Positions 43,592 to 52,256 of a DNA stretch of 64,000 nt are shown here, in pieces (position 1 is the first letter of the stretch; each line of letters starts with the position of its first letter). Below the pieces are notes generated by a model, which was given only the letters and a program-made list of their open reading frames with translations, was not told the DNA's origin and did no database searches. Both the position numbers and the translations under genes were made by a program. Origin of the DNA: Streptomyces sp. NBC_01481 (GTDB lineage Bacteria > Actinomycetota > Actinomycetes > Streptomycetales > Streptomycetaceae); contig NZ_JAPEPT010000003.1 in the NCBI RefSeq assembly GCF_026339995.1, positions 372,001 to 436,000 on the forward strand, written 5' to 3'.

Positions 43592-43977
43592 GCACGGAAA
43601 CCACCGCCTCGGTGTCCACGCACATCCTGGACACCAGCGTCGGACGCCCCGCCGAGGGCGTCGCCATCTCGCTCGCGGCCCGCAGCGGCTGGGACGCGGG
43701 GTGGGTGGCGCTCGGCGGATCCGCGACCGATGCGGACGGGCGCTGCAAGGACCTGCCGGCACTGCCGGAGGGCACCACCCACGTACGTCTCGACTTCGAG
43801 GTCGAGCAGTACTTCTCCAAGAAGCAAGCCGAGGCGCAGCAGGACGCCCCCCGCGTAAGGGACAGCGGTGCGTTCTTCCCCGAGGTGACGATCACTTTCG
43901 CCGTCACGCCGGGCGAGCACTACCACGTACCGCTGCTGCTCAACCCGTTCGGCTACTCCGTTTACCGAGGGAGCTAG
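43588..43977 (+). CDS. uraH: 5-hydroxyisourate hydrolase (transthyretin-like)
   Basis: A 129-residue transthyretin-fold enzyme. STHILDTSVGRPAEGV holds the first active-site His12, HVRLDFEV..FFPEVTITF the central strands, and the protein ends in the diagnostic YRGS tetrapeptide. It opens the ring of 5-hydroxyisourate to OHCU. ATGA overlap with uraD; uricase starts five bases after its stop. Confidence 0.95.
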   Translation: MSTETTASVSTHILDTSVGRPAEGVAISLAARSGWDAGWVALGGSATDADGRCKDLPALPEGTTHVRLDFEVEQYFSKKQAEAQQDAPRVRDSGAFFPEVTITFAVTPGEHYHVPLLLNPFGYSVYRGS

Positions 43978-43982
43978 CAGAC

Positions 43983-44906
43983 ATGCCCACGATTCTCGGC
44001 CAGAACCAGTACGGCAAAGCAGAGAACCGCGTCGTCAAGATCACGCGGGACGGCGAAACGCACCACATCAAGGACTTGAACGTCTCCGTCGCCCTCTCCG
44101 GCGACATGGACGACGTCCACTACTCCGGCTCCAACGCCAACGTCCTGCCGACCGACACCACCAAGAACACGGTGTACGCGTTCGCCAAGGAGTACGGCAT
44201 CGAGTCGGCCGAGCAGTTCGGCATCCACCTGGCCCGGCACTTCGTGACCAGCCAGGAGCCGATCCACCAGGCGCGCATCCGCATCGAGGAGTACGCCTGG
44301 GAGCGCATCGAGACCTCGGACAGCAACTCCAAGTTCATCGGAGCCGACGAGGTCAAGCACTCCTTCGTCCGCAAGGGCCAGGAGACCCGCGTCACCCAGA
44401 TCACCTTCGACGGTGAGAAGTGGCAGGTCATCTCCGGCCTGAAGGACCTCGTCGTGATGAACTCGACGAACTCCGAGTTCTGGGGCTACGTCAAGGACAA
44501 GTACACGACACTCCAGGAGGCGCACGACCGCATCCTCGCGACCCAGGTGTCCGCCAGGTGGCGCTACACCTGGTCCTCGGACGAGGAGCGCATGCCCAAC
44601 TGGGAGAAGTCCTACGAGCAGGCCAGGAAGCACATGCTCCAGGCCTTCGCGGAGACGTACTCCCTCTCGCTCCAGCAGACCCTGTACCAAATGGGTTCGC
44701 GGATCATCAACAGCCGCAGCGAGATCGACGAGATCCGCTTCTCGCTGCCGAACAAGCACCACTTCCTGGTGGACCTCCAACCGTTCGGGCTCAAGAACGA
44801 CAACGAGGTCTACTTCGCGGCGGACCGCCCCTACGGTCTGATCGAGGCCACAGTCCTGCGGGACGGCATCGAGCCGCAGATCCCCCTCGACATGACCAAC
44901 CTGTAG
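43983..44906 (+). CDS. Urate oxidase (uricase, factor-independent)
   Basis: A 307-residue tunnelling-fold enzyme oxidising urate to 5-hydroxyisourate with release of H2O2, without cofactor. GQNQYGKAENRVVKITRDG starts it with the active-site Lys, LPTDTTKNTVYAFAKEYG carries the catalytic Thr, and NKHHFLVDLQPFGLKNDNEVYFAADRPYGLIEATVLR is the conserved C-terminal block. Size is normal. The peroxide it makes explains the matched operator in front of the catalase gene at 26.2 kb. Confidence 0.95.
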   Translation: MPTILGQNQYGKAENRVVKITRDGETHHIKDLNVSVALSGDMDDVHYSGSNANVLPTDTTKNTVYAFAKEYGIESAEQFGIHLARHFVTSQEPIHQARIRIEEYAWERIETSDSNSKFIGADEVKHSFVRKGQETRVTQITFDGEKWQVISGLKDLVVMNSTNSEFWGYVKDKYTTLQEAHDRILATQVSARWRYTWSSDEERMPNWEKSYEQARKHMLQAFAETYSLSLQQTLYQMGSRIINSRSEIDEIRFSLPNKHHFLVDLQPFGLKNDNEVYFAADRPYGLIEATVLRDGIEPQIPLDMTNL

Positions 44907-45052
44907 TACACCGCCGTACCCCCGACGCGTGCGCCGGCGTCAGGCTCAGGGGGAGAGCGGGGGCATCTGCGCAACAACAGCACCGCGGATCCGGTCGTCA
45001 CCCCGCTCGACCCCCGGGTCCGTTCCACCAATGGGAAGAACGAGGACCCGCC

Positions 45053-46429
45053 ATGGCGGCTTCGCGCATCGTCATCGAGAACTGTGCCATCGCGACCGTG
45101 GACGCGAACGACACCGAGTACGCCTCGGGTTACGTCGTCGTCGCGGACAACCGGATCGAGTCCGTGGGAGCGGGCAAGGCCCCCGAAGGCCTGGAGAACG
45201 TGGTCCGCCGCATCGACGGCACCGGCCATCTCATCACCCCCGGCCTGATCAACACGCACCACCACTTCTACCAGTGGATCACCCGGGGTCTGGCCACCGA
45301 CCACAACCTGTTCAACTGGCTGGTCGCGCTGTACCCGACCTGGGCGCGGATCGACGAGCCGATGGCGCGCGCGGCGGCCCAGGGCTCCCTCGCGATGATG
45401 GCCCGCGGCGGTGTCACCACCGCCATGGACCACCACTACGTCTATCCGCAGGGCTCCGGAGACCTGTCCGGCGCGATCATCGGCGCGGCGAGCGAGATGG
45501 GTGTCCGCTTCACCCTCGCCCGTGGCTCCATGGACCGCGGCACGTCGGACGGCGGACTGCCGCCGGACTTCGCCGTCGAGACCCTCGAAGGCGCGCTCGG
45601 CGCCACCGAGGAGACCATCGACAAGCACCACGACGCCTCCTTCGACGCGATGACGCAGATCGCCGTCGCGCCCTGCTCCCCCTTCTCCGTATCCACCGAA
45701 CTGATGCGCCAGGGCGCCGAGCTGGCCCGCCGCAAGGGCGTACGGCTGCACACGCACGGCTCGGAGACCGTCGAGGAGGAGGAGTTCTGCAAGGAGCTCT
45801 TCGGGAAGGGCCCGACCGACTACTTCGAGTCGACCGGCTGGCTCGGCACGGACGTGTGGATGGCCCACTGCGTCCACATGAACGACTCGGACATCGCCGC
45901 CTTCGCCCGTACGGGCACGGGTGTCGCGCACTGCCCGTCCTCCAACGCACGCCTCGCCGCGGGCATCGCCCGCGTTCCCGACATGCTGAAGGCGGGCGTC
46001 CCGGTCGGCCTCGGCGTCGACGGCACCGCGTCCAACGAGTCGGGCGAACTCCACACCGAGCTGCGCAACGCGCTCCTCATCAACCGGCTCGGCCCCCACC
46101 GCGAGGCGGCGCTGAACGCCCGCCAGGCCCTGCGCCTCGGTACGTACGGCGGCGCCCAGGTCCTCGGCCGCGCCGACCAGATCGGCTCCATCGAGGCCGG
46201 CAAGCTCGCCGACCTGGTGCTGTGGAAGCTGGACACGCTCGCCCACTCCTCCATCGCCGACCCGGTCATCGCGCTCGTCTTCGGCGCGGCCGCCCCGGTG
46301 ACGCTCTCCCTCGTCAACGGCAAGACCGTCGTCGAGGACAACCACCTGACCACGGTGGACGAGGACGCCATCGCCCGCTCCGCGCGGGACGAGGCACAGC
46401 GCCTCGCGCGCATCGCCGCGCAGGACTGA
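45053..46429 (+). CDS. 8-oxoguanine deaminase (amidohydrolase)
   Basis: A 458-residue metal-dependent amidohydrolase of the ATZ/TRZ-guanine deaminase group. It shows GLINTHHHFYQWITRG (His69, His71), LHTHGSETVEEEEFC, WMAHCVHMND and GLGVDGTASNE (metal Asp). HHHFYQ..TR matches 8-oxoguanine deaminases, which produce urate from the oxidised base. It follows uricase by 146 bases with no obvious terminator, so it may belong to the operon. GAGGA lies before the ATG. Confidence 0.87.
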   Translation: MAASRIVIENCAIATVDANDTEYASGYVVVADNRIESVGAGKAPEGLENVVRRIDGTGHLITPGLINTHHHFYQWITRGLATDHNLFNWLVALYPTWARIDEPMARAAAQGSLAMMARGGVTTAMDHHYVYPQGSGDLSGAIIGAASEMGVRFTLARGSMDRGTSDGGLPPDFAVETLEGALGATEETIDKHHDASFDAMTQIAVAPCSPFSVSTELMRQGAELARRKGVRLHTHGSETVEEEEFCKELFGKGPTDYFESTGWLGTDVWMAHCVHMNDSDIAAFARTGTGVAHCPSSNARLAAGIARVPDMLKAGVPVGLGVDGTASNESGELHTELRNALLINRLGPHREAALNARQALRLGTYGGAQVLGRADQIGSIEAGKLADLVLWKLDTLAHSSIADPVIALVFGAAAPVTLSLVNGKTVVEDNHLTTVDEDAIARSARDEAQRLARIAAQD

Positions 46430-46440
46430 CCACAAGAAGT

Positions 46441-46546
46441 CCGGTCGAGGGGGACGGCCCTCGACCGGAGGCCGTGGACCCGAGCGGGGTCCATGGCAGC
46501 CGTGACCGGGGGGTGCGGCACCGCGTATCGGTGCCGCAACCCCCGG
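46441..46546 (+). terminator. Two successive hairpins between the deaminase and the purine permease
   Basis: CCGGTCGAGGG-GGACGG-CCCTCGACCGG (46441-46468) is a perfect 11-bp stem 12 bases after the deaminase stop. A 17-bp stem with one mismatch follows at 46506-46522/46530-46546, loop GCGTATC. Neither has a strong T-tract. The first is probably a terminator; the second could be part of the permease leader. Confidence 0.55.
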
Positions 46547-46661
46547 GACGGTGACTCGTGTCTTCACACCCCGGAAGCACCGGGCTCACCGCTGCACCAT
46601 TCGCACCACCTCCCTGCACCCGCGTCATCGCCAGACGCGATACCTACCGGAGGAATCACCC

Positions 46662-48101
46662 GTGGCCGCACAGCCCAGGTTTCCGAAAGATGCAGTCGCA
46701 GAAGCAGAAGAAGCAGTTGAAGAAGATGCAGTCGCAGCACCGGAGGGACAGCATCCGGTCGATGAGACCCTGCCCCCTCTGAAAATGTTCACCAGCGGAC
46801 TGCAGCATGTGGCCGCGATGTACGCGGGCGTGGTGGCCCCGCCCATGATCGTTGGGCCCGCCGTGGGCCTCAGCGCCAAGGAGACCGCCTTCCTGATGGG
46901 GGCGAGCCTCTTCACCGCCGGTATAGCCACCCTCCTTCAGACCCTCGGCTTCTGGAAGGTCGGCGCCAGGCTCCCGTTCGTCAACGGAGTCTCCTTCGCC
47001 GGTGTGACGCCGATGATCGCCATCGGCAAGGACCGGGGAGCCGACGGCATCACCGTCATCTTCGGTGCCATCATCGTCGCCAGCCTGCTGGGCTTTGTCC
47101 TCACTCCGTACTTCTCGAAGCTCGTACGTTTCTTCCCGCCCGTCGTCACGGGCACCGTCATCACCCTGATCGGTCTCTCGCTGCTGCCGGTCGCCTTCCG
47201 CTGGTCCCAGGGCGGCAACTCCACAGCGTCCGACTACGGTTCGATGAAGAACATCGGGCTGGCCGCGCTCACCCTGGTCATCGTGCTCGCCCTGCGTAAA
47301 TTCCTGCGCGGGTTCCTGCAGCAGATCGCCATCCTGCTCGGTCTTGTCGTCGGCACGGTCATCGCCGTCCCGATGGGGATGACCAGCCTCGACGCCATCA
47401 AGAACGCGGACGTTGTCGGCTTCCCGACGCCGTTCCACTTCGGTGCCCCCCAGTTCGAGATCGCCGCGATCGTCTCGATGTGCATCGTGATGCTGGTCTG
47501 CATGACCGAGTCCACGGCCGACATGCTCGCCCTCGGCAAGATCGTCGACCGGCCGGCGGACGAGCGGACCATCGAGGGCGGTCTGCGCGCCGACACCCTC
47601 GGCAGCGCGATCAGCCCCCTGTTCAACGGCTTCATGTGCAGCGCCTTCGCCCAGAACATCGGCCTGGTCGCGATGACCAAGGTCCGCAGCCGGTTCGTCG
47701 TCGCCGCGGGCGGCGGCATCCTGATCGTGCTGGGGTTGTGCCCGGTCGCCGCCTCCGTGATCGCGCTGGTCCCGCTGCCGGTCCTCGGCGGCGCGGGCAT
47801 CGTGCTCTTCGGCTCGGTCGCCGCCAGCGGCATCCAGACGCTGGCCTCGGCGGCCCTGGAGAAGGGCGAGAACGCGCTGATCGTCGCGGCCTCCGTCGGC
47901 GTCGGGCTGATCCCGATCGCCGCGCCGGAGTTCTACCACGCCTTCCCCAAGGACGCGCTCGTCGTCCTCGACTCGGGAATCTCCACCGGGTGCATCGTGG
48001 CGATCGTCCTCAACCTCGCCTTCAACCACCTGGGGAGGAAGAGGAGTTCGCAGAGCTCGGCGACCACCCCGACCGGCCACGAGGCGGTCGCGGTCCACTG
48101 A
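46662..48101 (+). CDS. Nucleobase:cation symporter-2 family purine (urate/xanthine) permease
   Basis: A 479-residue NCS2 transporter with about 12-14 helices. KMFTSGLQHVAAMYAGVVAPPMIVGPAVGL starts the core, GARLPFVNGVSFAGVTPM is helix 3, TESTADMLALGKIVDR the family signature around the substrate site, and FNGFMCSAFAQNIGLVAMTKVRSRFV helix 10. A roughly 40-residue acidic Glu/Ala-rich N-terminus precedes it. The QH motif in helix 1 points to a xanthine/urate rather than uracil carrier. GTG start behind GGAGGA. It supplies the urate pathway upstream. Confidence 0.9.
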   Translation: MAAQPRFPKDAVAEAEEAVEEDAVAAPEGQHPVDETLPPLKMFTSGLQHVAAMYAGVVAPPMIVGPAVGLSAKETAFLMGASLFTAGIATLLQTLGFWKVGARLPFVNGVSFAGVTPMIAIGKDRGADGITVIFGAIIVASLLGFVLTPYFSKLVRFFPPVVTGTVITLIGLSLLPVAFRWSQGGNSTASDYGSMKNIGLAALTLVIVLALRKFLRGFLQQIAILLGLVVGTVIAVPMGMTSLDAIKNADVVGFPTPFHFGAPQFEIAAIVSMCIVMLVCMTESTADMLALGKIVDRPADERTIEGGLRADTLGSAISPLFNGFMCSAFAQNIGLVAMTKVRSRFVVAAGGGILIVLGLCPVAASVIALVPLPVLGGAGIVLFGSVAASGIQTLASAALEKGENALIVAASVGVGLIPIAAPEFYHAFPKDALVVLDSGISTGCIVAIVLNLAFNHLGRKRSSQSSATTPTGHEAVAVH

Positions 48102-48108
48102 CGCGCAC

Positions 48109-48144
48109 GGAGGGCCGGGTGTCCGCGCGGACACCCGGCCCTCC
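48109..48144. terminator. Bidirectional terminator hairpin
   Basis: Perfect 16-bp stem GGAGGGCCGGGTGTCC, loop GCGC, and its complement, followed by GGCTTTGCC. It lies between convergent stops of the permease (48101) and chitosanase (48169) genes. Confidence 0.88.
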
Positions 48145-48168
48145 GGCTTTGCCATAGCACTCGACGCG

Positions 48169-49026
48169 TCAGTCGATGTGGAAGCTTTCGCCGTACACCT
48201 TCCAGTCGAGCGGCGTGTTGAGGTTGAAGTTGTTCTTCCTGACGAAGACGCGCTGGGCCGTGTCGACCCGGCTGGTGTCCTCGTGCGCCTCCTCCTGCTT
48301 CATCGCCCAGACCCGCGCGTCGAGGAAGGCATTCAGATACGACTTCTCGTCGCCGCCCTGAGCGGGCGGCTTGGCTTTGGCGAGGGCCTTCTTGCGGATA
48401 CTGCTGAAGCTGGTGGAGTCGCCGCCGTCGCCGTGCATCACGATCGCGTCGTAGTAGATGAACTGGCCGAGGACGCCGATGCCGTCCTGCTTGCCGCGCT
48501 TGACCGCGGGGTTGAAGTAGACCCGGTCGCGCTCGTCGTTCTGGGCCTTCTTGAACTCCGAGTCCTGGGCCGCCTTCTTCCAGTCCTTGGTGAAGTCCGG
48601 GTCGAGCCCTTCGTGCGAGTCGCTGCCGTCGACCTCGCGCAGCGCGGGCAGGTACTTGGCCAGTACGTTCCCGGGCTTGCGGTCGGTGTAGAGCTCGACC
48701 AGGTCCAGCATGTCGCCGGTGCCGGAGCAGAAGCCGATGATTCCGGCGGTGTAACCGCGGCCGTCGTCGATGTCCTCGATGTACTTGTACTGGGCCTTCC
48801 AGTCCAGCGAGGAGTTCTCCGCGCTGGAGACGATCTGCATGGCGATCTCCTTCTTCGCCGGGTCGTCGAGGCCGATGGCGGCCGGGGCGGGGGCCGCTGA
48901 CACCTCGGTGGAGTCGTCGGACGTGGCCGCGACGGCGGTGGCCGGCACTGCGAGAAGTGCCACGCCGAGGGCGATGCGGGGGAGGAACCTGAGCGGACGT
49001 GGGGCGCGTACGTGGGGGGTGAGCAC
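48169..49026 (-). CDS. Secreted chitosanase, glycoside hydrolase family 46
   Basis: A 285-residue enzyme. A signal peptide of about 40 residues (LRFLPRIALGVALLAVPATAVAA) is followed by the GH46 domain. The two catalytic acids are in SSAENSSLDW (Glu) and DDGRGYTAGIIGF (Asp), matching Glu22/Asp40 of the Streptomyces N174 enzyme by motif. It cleaves chitosan to oligomers outside the cell. GTG 49026 has GGAGG just upstream. A TAGGA-AGCTT-TCCTA palindrome lies 39 bases before the start. Confidence 0.95.
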   Translation of the reverse strand: MLTPHVRAPRPLRFLPRIALGVALLAVPATAVAATSDDSTEVSAAPAPAAIGLDDPAKKEIAMQIVSSAENSSLDWKAQYKYIEDIDDGRGYTAGIIGFCSGTGDMLDLVELYTDRKPGNVLAKYLPALREVDGSDSHEGLDPDFTKDWKKAAQDSEFKKAQNDERDRVYFNPAVKRGKQDGIGVLGQFIYYDAIVMHGDGGDSTSFSSIRKKALAKAKPPAQGGDEKSYLNAFLDARVWAMKQEEAHEDTSRVDTAQRVFVRKNNFNLNTPLDWKVYGESFHID

Positions 49027-49064
49027 CTTGCCTCCATAGGGAGTTCGTCGTTCCGGTGTTCTGT

Positions 49065-49079
49065 TAGGAAGCTTTCCTA
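49065..49079. promoter_or_regulatory. Palindromic operator upstream of the secreted chitosanase (CsnR-box-like)
   Basis: TAGGAAGCTTTCCTA is a perfect palindrome in the immediate upstream region of the chitosanase. It resembles, from memory, the GGAAAG/CTTTCC box bound by the ROK-family repressor CsnR in front of Streptomyces chitosanase genes. No csnR is in the window. Confidence 0.6.
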
Positions 49080-49222
49080 TCAGAGTGGGGAAGTGACGTA
49101 CACCCCTTTCGCCGTACGGTGGTTGGGCGGAAACAAGGACCGGGAGCTCGGTCGAGGACGCCGCCGATGTCCTGCCGCGGGATGGTGATCGTCGCGACCG
49201 CCACCCACGGCGAGTCGCATCC

Positions 49223-50053
49223 CTACTCCGCGTCGATACGGCCGATGCGGTAGCTGTCGCCGTAGACCTTCCACTCCAGCGGCGTGTCGAGGTCGAAGTT
49301 GTTCTTGTCGACGAAAACGCGCTGGGCCGTCTCGATGCGGCTCGTGTCCGTGTGCGAGGGCTCGCGGCCGATCGCCTCGACGCGCGCGTCCAGGAAGGCA
49401 TTCAGATACGCCTTCTCGTCGCCGCCGCTCGCGGGCGGCTTCGCGGTCCGCACGGCCTGCTCGCGCATGGTGCGGAAGCCGACCGACCCCTCGCTGTCGC
49501 CCGACCCGTGCATCACATAGGCGTCGAAGTAGATGAACTGCCCCAGCGCGCCCAGCCCGTCGAGCTCGGCCTGGCGCAGCGCGGGCGAGAAGTACAGCCT
49601 GTCCCGCTCGGCGTCCTGCGCGGCACGGAACGCCGGGTCCGAGACGGCGGCGCGCGCCCATGCGTCGGTGAAGTGCTGCCCGAGGCCCTTGTGGGAATCG
49701 CTGCCCTTGACCGAGCGCAGCGCGGGCAGGAACGGCGCCAGGACGTTGCTGGGGCGGGCCTTCGTATAGCGCTCGACGACGGCGAGCATGTCGCCGGTGC
49801 CGGAGCAGAAGCCGATGATTCCGGCGGTGTAGCCGCGGCCGTCGTCGATGTCCTCGATGTACTTGTACTGGGCCTTCCAGTCCAGCGAGGAGTTCTCCGC
49901 GCTGGACACCAGCTGCATCGCGATGTCCTTCTTCGCGGGGTCGTCCAGGCCGACGGGCGCGGCGGGTTCGTGGTCCCCGGAGCCCGCACAGGCGGCGAGC
50001 GTCAACAGCGACATCAGCAGCAGCGCGAGCAGCGCCCTGGCCATGGACTTCAC
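49223..50053 (-). CDS. Lipoprotein chitosanase, glycoside hydrolase family 46 (paralogue)
   Basis: A 276-residue GH46 enzyme whose mature part is clearly related to its downstream neighbour (SSAENSSLDWKAQYKYIEDIDDGRG is shared without change). Both catalytic acids are kept. Instead of a cleavable signal it has LLTLAACAGSG, a lipobox that would tether it to the outer membrane face. It is therefore a tethered copy beside a secreted copy. GTG 50053 is preferred, preceded by AGGAAGGGG; ATG 50044 is possible. It follows the exonuclease gene by 20 bases and may share its promoter; no CsnR-like box precedes it. Confidence 0.92.
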   Translation of the reverse strand: MKSMARALLALLLMSLLTLAACAGSGDHEPAAPVGLDDPAKKDIAMQLVSSAENSSLDWKAQYKYIEDIDDGRGYTAGIIGFCSGTGDMLAVVERYTKARPSNVLAPFLPALRSVKGSDSHKGLGQHFTDAWARAAVSDPAFRAAQDAERDRLYFSPALRQAELDGLGALGQFIYFDAYVMHGSGDSEGSVGFRTMREQAVRTAKPPASGGDEKAYLNAFLDARVEAIGREPSHTDTSRIETAQRVFVDKNNFDLDTPLEWKVYGDSYRIGRIDAE

Positions 50054-50073
50054 GGCACAACCCCTTCCTGGGG

Positions 50074-50661
50074 TCAGCGCCCCGGCCACGCCATGAGGTT
50101 ACTGAACAGCTCCGCCTGCTCGATCGCGTCGTCCAGCGCGTGATGGGTGTGTCGCCGCCGGGAGAGCAGCTCGCGCGGCATCGTGCCCTTGGCGACGGCA
50201 CGCAGCGGGAGGTGCGCCTTGGTCGCGTACAGGGTCTTCATGTCCAGGCATCCGGAGTGCCCGAAGGGGCTCGCCCCGGTGAAGCGGATCAGATACCAGT
50301 ACAGAAAGGTCCAGTCGTACGAGGCCGGATAGCCGCACATCACCGGCTGGGCGCCCGCGCTCACCTCACGCACCCAGTCGCCGAACTCGGCCAGCGCGGC
50401 GGCCGGTTCACTGCCCTCGGCGATCAGCCGGTCCCTGTCGAGCCCGCTGACGGCCAGGGCCTCGGGCACGAAGTCCTCGCTGATGGGGCGCAGTTCACGG
50501 TAGAAGGTGTACGCCTCGGGGTCCTGAGGTACGTAACCTTCGGCATCCTGGCGACCGGCCACCGCCGCGCCGAAGCTGATCATCGAGTAGGGGCCGGGGA
50601 TCGGGCCATCTGCTTCGATGTCGACGGAGATGTAAAGGCTGGGTTTCACACGACGTGCCAT
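50074..50661 (-). CDS. DEDD-superfamily 3'-5' exonuclease-like protein
   Basis: A 195-residue protein. SVDIEADGPIPGPYSM (Exo I, Asp/Glu pair), CGYPASYDWTFLYWYL (Exo II Asp) and HHALDDAIEQAELFSN (Exo III, His/Asp of the DEDDh type) make a complete active-site set. The size fits single-domain exonucleases without a known biological role in Streptomyces. It starts at ATG 50661 and is upstream of the lipoprotein chitosanase on the same strand. Confidence 0.85.
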   Translation of the reverse strand: MARRVKPSLYISVDIEADGPIPGPYSMISFGAAVAGRQDAEGYVPQDPEAYTFYRELRPISEDFVPEALAVSGLDRDRLIAEGSEPAAALAEFGDWVREVSAGAQPVMCGYPASYDWTFLYWYLIRFTGASPFGHSGCLDMKTLYATKAHLPLRAVAKGTMPRELLSRRRHTHHALDDAIEQAELFSNLMAWPGR

Positions 50662-50767
50662 ACCGGGAGCATCGCATCGGCGCTGCTCCCGGCACATCGG
50701 GTTTTCCCGCGAGCCGCCCGGCCCCGGTCGCGCTCCGGCCCAGGGCAGGCGTCGGCCGTACGCCCGG

Positions 50768-51370
50768 TCAGTCGCCCGGCCGCCAGCCGGGCCGTCGGCC
50801 GCTGAAGCCGATGACTTGGTCCAGTAGCGGCGCGTCATCGGGCACGGCGACGACCGGGCCGAACATCCCGTCCCGGCTCGGGTCGTCCCCCGCCGGCCGC
50901 ATCAGCTCGTACGAGACCTGAAGGCTCGCATCGGACGGCTGGTACTCCTGTCCGGTGGCGCGGGCCAAGTCCCAGCCGTGGACGACGAGTTCGTTGATGG
51001 CGACGCGTCCGGCGACGGCCGCCGGCATGGCGACGCCGCCCGCCCGGGTCGCTCCGTCCCATGCGCCCGGCCGGTCCCAGGCCTCCGCCAGCTCGTCCAG
51101 TCGCCGGGGGAGCACCGTGCGCCAGTCGTCGCGGAGCACCGGCAGGACGGAGCCCGGGTCGGTGTCGGTCGTGGGCCCGAGGTCCTTCCGAGCGGCGTCC
51201 CGAAAGGCGGTGGACAGGCCGACGAGATGGCCGAGCAGCTCCCGTACGGCGTACTTGGGACAGGGCGTCTGATCCCCGAGCCGCTCGTCGCCTATGCCGT
51301 CGATCAGCTGCGCCACGGCGTGGGCGGCGGGGCGGAGGTCGGGGAATGCGGTCTGTGCAGTGGTGTCCAT
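50768..51370 (-). CDS. TIGR03086-type DinB/MDMPI-fold metal-binding protein
   Basis: A 200-residue helical protein. TPCPKYAVRELLGHLVGLSTAF (residues about 33-54, first metal His) and RVAINELVVHGWDLARATGQEY (near 130-150, His in VHGWDLA) define the actinobacterial maleylpyruvate isomerase N-terminal/DinB-like family. Many members are thiol-dependent transferases or isomerases linked to mycothiol, but the substrate here is unknown. Start ATG 51370; a longer frame upstream has no support. Confidence 0.8.
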   Translation of the reverse strand: MDTTAQTAFPDLRPAAHAVAQLIDGIGDERLGDQTPCPKYAVRELLGHLVGLSTAFRDAARKDLGPTTDTDPGSVLPVLRDDWRTVLPRRLDELAEAWDRPGAWDGATRAGGVAMPAAVAGRVAINELVVHGWDLARATGQEYQPSDASLQVSYELMRPAGDDPSRDGMFGPVVAVPDDAPLLDQVIGFSGRRPGWRPGD

Positions 51371-51400
51371 ACAGAGGCAGACCGCACCGCCCGCCAAAAC

Positions 51401-51577
51401 TCATCGCCGACCGGACCTCCCCGACTGGGAGCCCGGCTTGCGGGCCATGAGGAAGGCCTGCGGAGTGGGCTCGTGCGCGTCGGGCTCGCGGACCAGCCTG
51501 ACAGTCTCCACCAGCCCGGCCCTGCCGAGCTCCTCGGCGACGCGGTCGGGCGGCAGGCTGCCCGTGTCGGCCGTCAG
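51401..51577 (-). pseudogene. C-terminal remnant of a SAM-dependent methyltransferase
   Basis: The last 58 codons of a leftward frame read SLPPDRVAEELGRAGLVETVRLVREPDAHEPTPQAFLMARKP. This is how many class I methyltransferases end (the final strands with 'qa.flla..p'). No SAM-binding motif exists upstream in any frame, and the segment begins within four bases of another gene's stop. A truncated copy is the likely explanation. Confidence 0.55.
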
Positions 51578-51975
51578 CCGCCCTGGCTGGGCCCGATCAC
51601 CAGCTCGCGCACTTGCTCCCCGTGGCCCGGCTCGCGGGACCCCTTGTCCTCCACCGTGAAGTGCTCCTGGAGGCCCGAAACGAGCCGCTCGACGTCCTTC
51701 GGGTGACCGTAGACGAGCGCGTGGACGGCTTCGGAGAGCAGAACCGCTTCGTGGAGGGGGCGCTGCCTGCCTACGTCGAAGGGCAAGGCGGACACCACCG
51801 GTCCACCGCCGTCCGAGACGATCCGACCCGCCCCGGGCGGCGCAAGGGCAAGCTCGAAGATCGCGCTCAGCGTCTCGTAGACGAGGCCACCTGCCCGCGT
51901 GGGGTCGATGTGCACGCGGACGGTTCCGGGTGCGTGGTGGCGCGCGGACTTTCTTTCCTTCGGTCGCAGCCGCAT
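51574..51975 (-). CDS. Hypothetical protein, unknown family
   Basis: A 133-residue open frame starting ATG 51975, with GAGG just upstream. The middle (VHIDPTRAGGLVYETLSAIFELALAPPGAGRIV.. LHEAVLLSEAVHALVYGHPKDVERLVSGLQEHF) has the amphipathic pattern of a folded protein. The C-terminus is polar. I do not recognise it. It overlaps the methyltransferase remnant and sits in a decayed stretch, so it could itself be a remnant. Confidence 0.45.
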   Translation of the reverse strand: MRLRPKERKSARHHAPGTVRVHIDPTRAGGLVYETLSAIFELALAPPGAGRIVSDGGGPVVSALPFDVGRQRPLHEAVLLSEAVHALVYGHPKDVERLVSGLQEHFTVEDKGSREPGHGEQVRELVIGPSQGG

Positions 51976-52020
51976 GCCTCAAGCATCTGACCAGCGGCAT
52001 TCATCCGCCATCCGGGGCGG

Positions 52021-52256
52021 TCACGACTTCCGGGGCGTGACATCGAGCTCGGGGACGTGGCCGTGCTGCACGGCGTTCGCGGTCAGCTCGGCGGCGATCA
52101 GCGTGACGGTCTCGTTCGCGGCCGTGGTGTACGAGGGCCCCACTCGTGGAGATGGTGCGAGACGAGGCGCCGTGCGAGCCGTGCGCCGCGTACGGGCTGC
52201 GCGCTGCGCCACGCAGCCTCGGCGCTTGACCTTGTAGTTGCTGTAAGGGCGAACAT
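52021..52256 (-). pseudogene. Frameshifted and truncated ATP-binding (anti-sigma-like HATPase) protein
   Basis: From ATG 52256 one frame reads GARLARRLVSHHLHEWG. After about 52140 the match continues in another frame as YTTAANETVTLIAAELTANAVQHGHVP. Together these are the first half of the small Streptomyces GHKL ATPases (RsbW-like; N-box TANAVQHG). The reading then ends in unrelated ELDVTPRKS. There is thus a frameshift near 52145 and loss of the C-terminal ATP-lid half. Its 5' end lies within the MerR-gene promoter region, six bases from that start. Confidence 0.72.

Noticed and set aside
46506..46546. Purine riboswitch in front of the purine permease
   Set aside because: The element is a simple long hairpin without the three-way junction or conserved loops of purine or xanthine riboswitches.
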